This document shows, one piece after another, positions 23,173 to 35,622 of a DNA stretch of 64,000 nt. Position 1 is the first letter of the stretch. Every line of letters begins with the position of its first letter. Position numbers and translations under genes: made by a program. The notes beneath the pieces are model-generated. The model did not search any database, was not told where the DNA came from, and saw only the letters and a list, made by a program, of their open reading frames with translations. Where the stretch lies: the NCBI RefSeq assembly GCF_029784155.1, contig NC_073693.1, positions 166,895,104 to 166,959,103 on the forward strand. The letters are read 5' to 3'. The DNA comes from Uranotaenia lowii. Its lineage: Eukaryota; Arthropoda; Insecta; Diptera; Culicidae.

Positions 23173-24878
23173 ACGCTAGAAACTATTAAACCATTTACGA
23201 TTCAAAAATAACCATTTTTGACCTTTTCCCGGGAAATGTCATTTTATGAGTTCTTCATGAGAAGTCATAAAATGACTTCTTAGGGAGAAGTTCGAATATG
23301 GTTATTTTTCAACCGAATGGGATTCTGGAGGAGAAGTTGAAAAATGGTTATTTTTCAACCGAAATTCAAATGAGTTAGATTTTTAGATTCATGAGGATTT
23401 GTCATAAAATTTTCGATAAATATCGTCATTTTTCGTTCAATCGCAAAATCACAGAAACCGAAGAAAGAGTAGTGATAATATTTAGTATATTTTTGTTCTA
23501 AATATTTTTTTTGGCGACAGAAATCAAAGTCCTTCTGGGACGGTACATTGTTTTCGTGCCAGCTGTTGTAGAACATGCTGACTACAAACTATTCCCTGAA
23601 GCTTGCTGTTGGGCCTAGACAAGTGGAAGCCTTCAAACGGATTGGCTGACTGAAGGACGTTCTTTTTGGGTGCTTTCAAATTAATTGGGGCCGGATGATT
23701 GTTGGTAATGTTGGCACCGGTAGCTGGTACAGGAGGTGAAGCCATCATCGGTGAACGTGGCGCAGGAGGAAGTAGCTTGTAGAGTTGATGATTCGGCTCC
23801 TGGAAGTAGCGTATGGGGTACCAAAAAAAGATGAGGACTGTATCGCTGATCGGCAGCGAAGCCAAACAGGAAACGCTAACAACTGCGCTGGAAGTGGTGG
23901 TCTGTTATGCTTTTGATGACAATTGTGCTAACACTAGAATTTCGACGTCCTAAAATTAAATAAAATATTTTAAAAGAAAATCGTAAATATATATGTCAGA
24001 AAATATTTTACCAATTTTTGTTCTAAACGGGAGTACTTGTTTGATTGCCCTCGGAGTCTTCTTGGCAGGGACACATGATTTTGTTGCGGTCTTTAAAGCA
24101 TGCAGTTAAAGGTGGTTAAAGCCCCAGGAGATATTTTACTTCCGATTCGATGGAATTGTCGGAATGAGATTTCATCTTTTTCCGCAAGGCATCGAAACCT
24201 TGAAAGTATCCGGAGTGGTAGACATTAAGTTGAATTTTAGAAGGGTGACGGCAAACAAATCTATCACGTCGAATTTTCGCATTTCGGTATCCAGCTGCTC
24301 GTCCGGAAGTTATCATGATTTGTCATCCTGAAATGGCATAAGCAATACCGGAACTGCTGACGATCCACATATTGAGAAGAATACAAACCTCATGGCTTCT
24401 CTGGCCTGCCAGCGGTAGCCCGCTGTAGGATGTAGGGCATTTTTATGATTCTAAACAGGATGGCCATAGTACCTGATACCTGACTATGAGAGGAAGAATG
24501 GTATTGAAGATTGGCCATAAGTTTCCTACAAATAAATTTTGTTACCTGTCGAACTCAAGGATAATATTAGCAATGAATTACCTTCCAGCAGCGGGTGTGC
24601 TATGTTATTTGATCCTAAAATTGAAATACTTTTAACCCTTCCGGTGAAATCCATCCGATATCGGATAAAAAACTTCCGAACAACGCGTACAACTTTGCCA
24701 TTATACAATGTTTTTTTTCGATTGAGGTTAAATTTTCATTCTTTTTTTGGTTAATAACCGAAAAGTTGGAATATGGTTAAAATTGAAACATGAAATATTT
24801 AGGAAAAATAACCATATTGGCAGTTCTGCAGAAAAAACTAAGAAATGGTTACTTTTCATTCGAAAATGGTTAAATAAA
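23173..24878. mobile_element. Inverted-repeat element (1.7 kb) inserted in the LINE RT region
   Basis: AATGAGC is found on both sides (23166-23172, 24879-24885), a 7 bp, perhaps originally 8 bp, duplication. Excision restores the LINE frame. Near the ends are inverse blocks around TATTAAACCATTT (left) and AAAATGGTTAAATA (right). The motif AACCATTTTT / GGTTATTTTTCAACCG recurs on both sides. The centre contains exon-like minus-strand blocks. No transposase is visible. An 8 bp class such as hAT is possible but not shown. Confidence 0.65.
23524..24340 (-). other. Exon-like cargo of the 23173-24878 element
   Basis: On the minus strand an open frame with proline-rich sequence (residues include LLPPAPRSPMMASPP and NPFEGFHLSRPN) ends at 23524. 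A second block near 24116-24316 encodes CRHPSKIQLNVYHSGYFQG. Between them the sequence is AT-rich and intron-like (a donor-like GTAAAATATTTTC near 24013). I recognise neither block. The arrangement again looks like captured exons within a transposon shell. Confidence 0.35.
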
Positions 24879-24885
24879 AATGAGC

Positions 24886-26870
24886 GTGAGGAACTGGAAC
24901 GGAAGTTGTCCGCTTTCTGCCATTAGAGATATTATAGGGCTGGTTCGGAATGCTGAGCTTATTATTCTTGTGCATTCGTTATAGAGTGGCTCCAGCTTCT
25001 TCAGCAGTTCTTCCAATGCTATACTCACAAATCCTAGTCCATAAAGTATGGAAGGGATAATCCAGCCATGAAGAAAACGAAAAAGGGAGTCGCGATGAGC
25101 AAAGCTGGTTTTGTTGGTGAGAATACGAAGCGTGTTAATTTTGTTGGTTGAGCTCTTCCGGATATGGTTGAGGTGACATTTAAAGTTAAGCTTGTCATCA
25201 ATCCAAATGCCCAGCAGACGGATTGAGTGTACGAGAGGAATGGATAGGTTTTGCATGGTTAGTGGGGGAAGTTTTTTTAATTTTCTTCGGTTGGGGCCAA
25301 GGTGTAGGAGGTTTGATTTGGTTGGGGAGAAACGGAAGCCAACTGTGGGTGCCCAATTTTCGACTAGGGTAACGGCTTGTTGTAGCCTTCTTCGGGCTAT
25401 TTTGGCAAAAGCAGAAGTAGATATTAAAAGAATATCATCTGCATAGATCAACATTTTAATGTTGTTGGGAATGTTTTGGGAAAGGGAATTAATTGCGATG
25501 AGGAAGAGTGTGGGTGCAATGACGGAGCCTTGTGGAACTCCACCGGAGGCGGTTTTGATTTGAGAGCTAACGCCATTAATGGTGACTTGGATATTTCGAT
25601 TTGATAGGAAATCACAGATGTAATGCAACATCCTTCCTCCTATGTTCCATGAGGTCATTTGGTTTATGATAGCAGTTCGATCAACGTTGTCAAGCTTTGG
25701 ATATGTCAAGTGAGAGGATTTCCAAGTGATGATGTTGTTGCAGAGTGTTATCAAGAATTAATTCAAGATCCTCAAAATAGTCGTCCGTTGAACGTCCGGC
25801 TCTGAAGGCATATTGCCTGAAGTCAAGGAGCTGATGTCTTTCGAGAAAAGTGTGGAGACGGCGGTTGACTAATCGTTCCATGATCTTACCGGAACAGTCA
25901 AGAAGCGTAATAGGACGATAGCTATCAATTTGGTGGGGATTGAGATTGGGTTTGGGGATTGGAACTACAAGTCCTAACTTCCAAGAGTCAGGTAGTTTTT
26001 CATTCATCCATATCTTGTTGACGATTTCAAGAAAGGTAAGTTTACCGTTCAGTGAGAGATTCTTTAGGCAAGGATAGCCAATGTCATCTGGACCGGCTGA
26101 GAGTCCTTTGACTCTGCGAAGAACGAATTCAAGTTCTTCTATGGTGAAAAGGCTGTTATATTCAAGACTATTGTGGTTGATGGAAGATAAGATGGTTGGG
26201 GGAGAAGAGTTTGAAGGGATAGAGATAGTTGAGAAATAGTTACAAAAGGAGTCGGCAACTGCTTTAGGATCGCTGATGTACATATTATTGAGGGAAAGTT
26301 GGTAAGTGCAATTGCGTTTTCCGCCATTGAGGGTTTTAATTTTGGACCAGAGGACTTTTGATGGGGTATTAGGGTAAATTTCCTTTGTGAATTCTTGCCA
26401 ACATTTAGTTTTAGCGTCTCTGATAATTCGTCTGGACACCGATCTAGCAACCTTGAATTCATCAAGTGCAATTTGTTTACGGGGGTCATTAGAGGGAATT
26501 CGCTTAAGAGCTCGCAGCTTCTTACGGCGAAGTTTGATGGCATCTCTTACCTCAGGACACCACCAAGGAACAGCGCTTTTACCAGGTATACCACTGGTCC
26601 GTGGAATGAATTTAGAGGCAGCTTCGAAAAGTATTTTAGTAAAAGAGGAGATAGTAGTAGGTTTTTGGGTTGATATGAGATGGTCTATGTGAAGTTGATA
26701 GTTAAGCCAGTCGGCTTCATTATATTTCCACCTGGGTCTTGTTGCGGTTTTTGGGGTTGGGTGCTGCAATTTTATAGCTATTGGGAAGTGGTCACTGGCA
26801 TGCGAATCATCTAATACATCCCATGTGAATTTGGGTCCCAATTCCCAAGAAACCATGGTTATTGGGCTGA
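24886..26870 (-). pseudogene. LINE ORF2 reverse transcriptase region, frameshifted
   Basis: In minus sense it begins with the end of the endonuclease (DDSHASDHFPIAI), then the RT: LSAGPDDIGYPCLK, PIPKP, YRPITLLDCSGKIMERLV, QYAFRAGRSTDD, GGVPQGSVIAPTLF and the catalytic YADDILLIS. A 2 bp loss near 25692 breaks the frame in DISKA(F)DNVD; both halves are otherwise open. The upstream frame is separated from the endonuclease by a 1 bp change near 26870. The frame runs on past 24886 into the inserted element by chance; the true continuation is at 23172. Confidence 0.85.
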
Positions 26871-27503
26871 CATTTCGCCACTAGAGGGATCGATTCGAGT
26901 GCATTGTGTGTTATTCAGTATTGTGAGGTTGTATTTTACAGCGATGCTTTCTAAATAGTCACCTTTGTTGGTGGTGTGGGAGCAACCCCAGGTGGTGGAA
27001 TGAGCGTTTGGATCAGACATAATTATCATAGGAGATGGTAGTTGAGTTAAGAGGTTTTCTAGTTTGTCCGTGAAATCGTGGTAGGAGGTTTGAGGAGAGA
27101 TATATAAAGAAACAACGGTTATTTCAATAGGGAGATGTAATCTGACGGCGACTGCAAGGAGGTCTGTGTTGATATTAACTGGGTCGTAGGGAATATTGTT
27201 CATTATAGCGAGACCGGCGCCTTGTCGAGAGTTAGGATTTGAGACGGTGGTTAATTTGTAACCACGAATCAAATTGGTTGGCAAACTAGAGTTATGGAGA
27301 GTGTCTTGGATGGCTAAAACTATTGGTGAGAATTGGTTCAAAATTAATTGAATTTCAGGGAGTCTGCAGGTTAGGCCACGGGTGTTCCATTGGACAGCGA
27401 AATAGGTGGACTTTTTGGAGGTGGGAGTTTTCTTACCCGTGGATGTACTGTTTAGAGAGTTTATATGGTTCTGTGAAACCGGAAAGTGGGTGGAAAGAGC
27501 CAT
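26859..27503 (-). pseudogene. LINE ORF2 N-terminus: APE-type endonuclease
   Basis: It starts at an ATG (27503). The motifs are those of the apurinic-like endonuclease of non-LTR elements: VQWNTRGL (metal-binding N), AIQDT (catalytic E variant), a SDPNAHSTTWG block, and the SDHFP end found in the next frame. The frame stops just after the GEMSA motif because one base is missing near 26870. The enzyme nicks target DNA to prime reverse transcription. Confidence 0.85.
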
Positions 27504-27549
27504 TTTTGAGTAGTGAGAGAGAGTTTAAAGGGTAAGAAAACTTGAAAGA

Positions 27550-28731
27550 CTAACGTTGGATTGACTTACCACTAGTAGAAGGGGCCAGGGAGGGGTTAGG
27601 TTTTTTCTTGTGAGTCGTGTATGTTGATTCTGAGGGGCTGTCAATAGAACTGTTTTGTCGGGATCGTTTGGGGGTAGAGGTGATGTTGTTTTTTCTGGGG
27701 GTCATCATAGGACTTTCCAAGTCGGATCCAGAATCTTCGGATGCTTGAGTTGTAGAGTCGCCAATTAGAGTTGATTCGTTGTCGCTTGCACGATGTTTTG
27801 CCAGTTCGCTTTGTAGTTGGGAAACCAGGATTTCGAGTTCCCGGATTCGATTATCCTTTTCGATGGTGCTGGATTGGATCAGTTGCTTTGCTTCGTGATG
27901 TTGTTTCATCTGCTTCCGATATTCTTTGGTGGCCTCAGACTGAGAGAGTCCGAGGTCAACTTTCAGTCTGACGATGGCCTGCTCCTGTTTGTAGATGGGG
28001 CACAAACGGTTTATTGCTGAATGATTTCCACCGCAATTTATGCATTGAGGAGGATTGGGACATTCGTCTTGTTCGCAATTCGTGCCGCAATCTATGCATA
28101 TGGGGTCGTTTTTGCATCTGTTTTTTGAGTGTCCGTATTGTCCACATTTGTAGCACATCAGTGGACGAGGGTAATACGGGCGGGTAGCCACACGAAGAAA
28201 GCCAAAGTAAATGAATGGAGGAGGGACGGATCCATTAACTGTAAGTACCATCGAGTTGGTGGGAGTTGTTTTTCCAGCAGACTTTCTCACGAACCGGTAA
28301 ACTTTAACAACGCCTTGATCGTGTAGGTATTTTTGAAGATCTTGATCGCTTAGACCATCGACATCGCCACAAGAGACAACACACTGGCAAGTGTTTAAAG
28401 TTGGGTGTAGCTCGATTGTGATCGGTGTACCGTCGATGAGTCTATCGATTTTTGTAATCAGGTTGACCTGAGACGGATTTCGAACCTTGAGAAGGTAGTT
28501 TTCCCCACCATCAGTAGGATTTCCCCCTTCAATTTTTCCGGCAGCTTTCTCGATTGATAAAGATATGATGAAAGGATTTTTTGGCAATTTTGCGGGGCTG
28601 TTTGGTTTCAGACGAAGAAAAATAACATCACCGAACTCTCCTCGGGGATCCATCCAGTTTGGTAATGTTCTCAGGTTCCTGTTCGCTGGCGGGTTGGACC
28701 TCCCGCCCCACACGGGGGGATTATCCCCCAT
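27550..28731 (-). CDS. LINE ORF1, Gag-like RNA-binding protein
   Basis: It is translated from the ATG at 28731 (MGDNPPVWGG) to 27550, 393 aa. Mid-protein it has an RRM-like region that ends in a CCHC zinc knuckle (CYKCGQYGHSKNRC), followed by a second pair of cysteine clusters (CIDCGTNCEQDEC, CINCGGNHSAINRLC). Then come a charged helical stretch and a serine/lysine-rich tail. This is the standard ORF1 layout of I and Jockey-type LINEs, where the protein packages element RNA. The ORF is intact, unlike ORF2. A gap of about 45 bases separates it from the ORF2 start. Confidence 0.85.
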   Translation of the reverse strand: MGDNPPVWGGRSNPPANRNLRTLPNWMDPRGEFGDVIFLRLKPNSPAKLPKNPFIISLSIEKAAGKIEGGNPTDGGENYLLKVRNPSQVNLITKIDRLIDGTPITIELHPTLNTCQCVVSCGDVDGLSDQDLQKYLHDQGVVKVYRFVRKSAGKTTPTNSMVLTVNGSVPPPFIYFGFLRVATRPYYPRPLMCYKCGQYGHSKNRCKNDPICIDCGTNCEQDECPNPPQCINCGGNHSAINRLCPIYKQEQAIVRLKVDLGLSQSEATKEYRKQMKQHHEAKQLIQSSTIEKDNRIRELEILVSQLQSELAKHRASDNESTLIGDSTTQASEDSGSDLESPMMTPRKNNITSTPKRSRQNSSIDSPSESTYTTHKKKPNPSLAPSTSGKSIQR

Positions 28732-28958
28732 AATGGATGACAAAGTTCAAATTTCGGCAGAAAATTGGATTCACACTCGCGAAAACTTAAGCCGTAAGCG
28801 GTTTTAGATTACGAAGCACAAATGAAAGAGAGACCGAAAAAAATCACACGATTTGGATGTCCGTGATAGTGAACAACTCGTGAAACGACAGAATAGTGGA
28901 AAGACGGATCAAATCGGAAACACGTCTGAACACGGCAACGTTTCAGTGAGAACTGTTT

Positions 28959-30407
28959 TTTTAGATAAAAATAAATCAGAAATATGAAAAAAAAAAAAGT
29001 CTGTGTATGTCTGTGCACAAGCTTATCGTAGACCAAAGATCTAAATACTTAAAATCATATTGGGTTTAGTTTATTTTAGTTAATTTAAATTGGACTTAAA
29101 AGGAATGGAAATAAAGAAATGATGTGTTTTCATTCAAATATCTTTTTTCATATGATTTTACTATACACTCAACAATTTTCGAATGTTCCCAAATAGCCGT
29201 GATTAACCGTGATGATAGAAAGGGTCTTTTAAGGGTGGTCTAAACAAAAAAAAAAACCATAACCGAATGTTTCTTGACCCTTCAGTTGATCGATTGCATA
29301 TATGTCAGACTCAGGATGTTCACCATCGAAGCGGCAGTCGAGGCTTCATCATGCGCTACGCCACTGCACGCCGCTGCCACCGTCAAAGCCCTGCAGCTCA
29401 TCAGTTCCCTCGTACAACAGGGCCAAAAACTCCATCTGGTTCTTCGAAACGATACGGCTGCGTTTCACCATCTCCTCCTCTGCATCCAACCCTCGTCTAC
29501 TTTTTGCCAATCAGAGACCACCATACTAGATTCATCATGGTTTCATCTTATTCATGAAACGGAACGGAACGGATAGAAAAAAAAACAACTACCCAATACT
29601 GAATACTAAAGCCCTAACTGAATACTCCCAACGGGTAACATTTTTCCTATCTCTTCGAAGCTTTGAAGATAGAAAAACTACATCGTACTGAAAAATTCCT
29701 GGTTAGACTACTACTTAAAGCTTCGTATTGATCAACCCCATTTTGAAATGGCATAACTCCCTTCTAGAAAAATGCATCAACAGAAAGTTTGAATTTAAAA
29801 AAGACTGATTGAATTTTAAGAATTTAAATTTTAAATCGATTTTAATATGAGAATAATTTTATAAAGTAAAATGCAACCGCGTATATACAGAATGGATGTT
29901 AACACATTGAAGACCGCGAAAAATGCAAGCCGGGAAACACCGCAATTTGACATTCTATGGATTTTCAGAAACCACTGGACTAAATTTAACGAAACTAGTA
30001 CATTTGAGCTACCGAAAGTGTTGTGTTCAATTTAGTTTCATTTTTAAATTTATAACATTTGAATTAAGCTTCTAAATATAGCAACTAGTGACGAACGGAA
30101 AACGAAATATCTCGTATTTGGTCCGCAATGTGTTAACTTGATTTGTCAATATTTGGCAGTTTCGCCATTTTGAAATGTTATGCTAAAGTAGAAGAAACTA
30201 ACTATTTTATTAACTTTCGATACGATACGGACCATGTTTCGGATAACTAACCACTAGTGTTCGTTTAAGATACTTCAAAAGTAACTTTTTATTATACCTT
30301 ATCAGTAGACATTTAAGAGAAGTGTGCGAACCTTAAATTTTTGATGTTGAACTTCAGCACAGTTTGATTTTTACAATACATCTTCTCCTCATGTGGTTTC
30401 AAGTAGC
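28959..30407. other. Intergenic stretch with an unassigned open frame
   Basis: Mostly AT-rich. A GC-richer block at about 29280-29530 is open on the plus strand in three frames; one contains AAATVKALQLISSLVQQGQ. It has no recognised domain and no start or splice context I trust, so it is left as a possible gene remnant. The end near 30400 is the 3' UTR of RpS9. Confidence 0.4.
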
Positions 30408-33211
<2,804 letters not shown>

Positions 33212-33397
33212 GATGGACCGTCAATTCTAACCTGCAAATGCACTTTTCTGTATTTATTTAGCCGTATGCTACGTTTGAAGCCGTAAATCAAAAACATTAA
33301 ATGACGCATCATAACTAGGATGAAATATTTTAAAGTACATCAAAATGCTTCATTTAAGACACATATTTTAAGAAAATAACTGAGAAATAATCCTTAC

Positions 33398-33413
33398 CGT
33401 CCACACAGAAAGG
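33398..33413 (-). promoter_or_regulatory. RpS9 pyrimidine (TCT-type) start site and mini exon 1
   Basis: On the minus strand CCTTTCTGTG lies at 33413-33404, a match to the polypyrimidine initiator of ribosomal protein genes. It is followed 15 bases later by the donor GACG|GTAAGG (33397). The acceptor TTTGCAG near 33233 precedes the start codon by about 20 bases. Transcription would give a terminal-oligopyrimidine mRNA under growth control. The exact start is inferred from the motif. Confidence 0.5.
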
Positions 33414-33419
33414 TGTTGA

Positions 33420-34374
33420 TTCGTCAAAATTCAACAGTGAAAGAGATCGATGGAGGAATACCGGAAACGACGTTGACTTTGAAAAGGCTTATTTCGAGTA
33501 GACGAATAACCAAACGAAGCGACGCGTCAGTTTTTGGAAAGCGCTGCGGCGAGACGTCTCGCAACGAGTATGCACCGAGAGAAAAAAAATTAATACGATA
33601 CCCGTTTTTATTAAATATCTAATGAGAGAAACAACTTCTGAAGGTCGCGTTACAAATTAGGTTAAAATGGAAATGAAAAGTTTTGATAATGATCATTCTA
33701 ATAAAACGAAATTTGATACTTGCATGGTCACTGGTCGTTGATTTAATCAGACCAATTTTACATTGGATCGCTTATTTTCTGTTTTGCAACGCTGGTTTAA
33801 AGGATGGATTTTGAACGTTTTGAACGAAACTTCTTAAAAACGATAAGAGATGAATTATCCTTCGAGATGAAAATCCCGACAAAAAGAAAAAAATCTTTAA
33901 TCCGATTAATTTCGATTCCCCCCGCGATATTCACCGCGGAACCATCGAAGAAAAGTGTCGTTCTTAAGCGATCGAAATATTTACCAACCAAGGTCAATTT
34001 CATATGAAGAAATTGAAATCGAATTGCTTCGAGAATATAAAAGTGAATTTGTCGGCTGACTTAACATTTTTTTAACAGTTACATAACAGTTACATGGAGA
34101 CAGCTCAAGGAAGAAAACAATACAGCCGCCTATTATTTTGCTCAACCGTCCGTGTCATAATTTCAGGGGTAATTCCCACAGTAAAACTAAAAAAGAAGTG
34201 GAACCGAATAGTACTGCTGGTGGTGACGAAGATTACGTTGGAAAACCGGAGTGTTTGGAACTTACCCGAAGGATTTCAACGATATAAAACACCGAGGATT
34301 CAGGTGAAAACGTTCATTTTTTATCCATTTTGTTTTCCTCTTATTCACTTTGCTCACTGTTATTGTTGATACAC
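33420..34374. other. Spacer between RpS9 and a LINE; no gene seen
   Basis: This holds the RpS9 promoter side and AT-rich sequence. Short ORFs (for example 67 codons from 33804, basic residues) have no recognised domain. Nothing structured was noticed. Confidence 0.4.
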
Positions 34375-34484
34375 AGCTGTGTAGCGTCTCGCGTCAAGCT
34401 GTCACATCAAGTTGTTGCGCAACATTTCAACCGCGATCGGCAGTGAAATATTTCACTTCTACAGTTAACCACTGTTAAATCGGA

Positions 34485-35582
34485 ATGGAGTCTGATGAAA
34501 TTATCTGTGTGGTATGCGAACGGGTAGAAAACGACCCGAATAAAATAATCGAGTGTTCACAATGTCACCAGTGTGCGCATTTCCGTTGCAAAAACATTCG
34601 GGGAAATGCAGTTCGGAAACTACAGCAAACCGACTATTTTTGTAACAGTGATTGCCAAGCGATGTACTTCCGAGAGAGAGGAAATAAAGTAGCCGAGGAT
34701 CGAATTTTAAACGAAATGAAGAAAATGCTGAACGAAGTGCGCGACCTGAAGGAGTCCAACATTGCAACCCAAAATGAACTAAAGGAACTGAAATTGGTAA
34801 ATATAGCTACGCAGGAGAAACTGAAAGAGACGGTTCAGGAAATCGAGAAGAGTCAAGAGTTCTTAGCAGATAAATTCGACAGCTTCATGGACGAGTTTCG
34901 CCAGATGAAAATCGACCAGACCTTTCTTCAGCATGAAGTCAGAGACGTTCAGGATGAACAATCGCAAATGCGCGGAGATATTAGAAAACTTGAAAAGGAA
35001 GTGGATCGGCTTAATCGGCAGGCTCTCAGGAAAAATGCCATGATTCTAGGCGTTCCAATATTAGAAAATGAGGCCACAGGAAACGTCGTCGCGAACATAG
35101 CGACAGTATTAGGTTGTGACCTTGCGAAAGATGCGATTGTGGAAGCCAAGCGATTGCGTTCAGCAAAGCCTGATGGTAAACATCCGCCCATAAAGGTCGT
35201 CTTCAAAGAAGAAAATGCAAAGGAACAACTTTTTATGAAAAAGAAACTGCGAGGCCCATTGAATGCTGCTGAACTTGGCAATCCGTATACAAAATCCGTT
35301 GGTAGAGTGGTTATACGCGACGAATTGACCACAACAGGACTGGACCTGCTGCGGGAAGTACGTGGAGCCCAGGAACAACTTGGTCTGCAGTATGTTTGGC
35401 CCGGTAGAGATGGAGCAATCCTTACCAAGCGGCGTTCCGATTCAAAGGTCGAGATTGTTCGTGCTAAGGAGGATTTAGTGAAGCTTGAACCACCAAAATC
35501 TAAGCGGGCTCTCGAGATCTCCAACCTGGATATTTCCCTGCAATCATCGTCCATCGTCGAACCCCCCAACAAGCGTCGATAA
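34485..35582 (+). CDS. LINE ORF1: PHD finger, coiled coil and FP-like domain
   Basis: 365 aa. Residues about 8-55 form a PHD/zinc-finger (CVVCERVENDPNKIIECSQC, then HFRC and CNSDC). Residues about 65-180 are strongly charged with heptad spacing, predicting a long coiled coil. From about 185 (RKNAMILGVP) onward the pattern resembles the C-terminal domain shared by many LINE ORF1 proteins and baculovirus FP25K-like proteins (family comparison from memory). It likely binds element RNA and forms oligomers. It ends 40 bases before ORF2. Confidence 0.8.
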   Translation: MESDEIICVVCERVENDPNKIIECSQCHQCAHFRCKNIRGNAVRKLQQTDYFCNSDCQAMYFRERGNKVAEDRILNEMKKMLNEVRDLKESNIATQNELKELKLVNIATQEKLKETVQEIEKSQEFLADKFDSFMDEFRQMKIDQTFLQHEVRDVQDEQSQMRGDIRKLEKEVDRLNRQALRKNAMILGVPILENEATGNVVANIATVLGCDLAKDAIVEAKRLRSAKPDGKHPPIKVVFKEENAKEQLFMKKKLRGPLNAAELGNPYTKSVGRVVIRDELTTTGLDLLREVRGAQEQLGLQYVWPGRDGAILTKRRSDSKVEIVRAKEDLVKLEPPKSKRALEISNLDISLQSSSIVEPPNKRR

Positions 35583-35622
35583 TAACAAAAATCTCTGTAG
35601 CAAATAGTCTTTTTCTTCAACA

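Larger units (their letters stand above)
15940..28958 (-). mobile_element. I-group non-LTR retrotransposon, split by two insertions
   Basis: In minus orientation it has a 5' UTR (starting near 28958, limit approximate), an ORF1 with zinc knuckles, an ORF2 with endonuclease, reverse transcriptase and RNase H, then an A-rich 3' tail ending near 15940. An RNase H after the RT places it with the I/LOA/Outcast group. Without the BEL/Pao element (17059-23147) and the 23173-24878 element it is about 5.2 kb, full length for this group. Removing both insertions and one copy of each target duplication makes the reading frame continuous across both sites, which confirms their order. Frameshifts at about 26870 and 25692 show it is dead. 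Confidence 0.85.

Noticed and set aside
29274..29576. 100-codon ORF downstream of RpS9
   Set aside because: Open in several frames, no recognised domain or splice context; kept only as a note in the intergenic entry.
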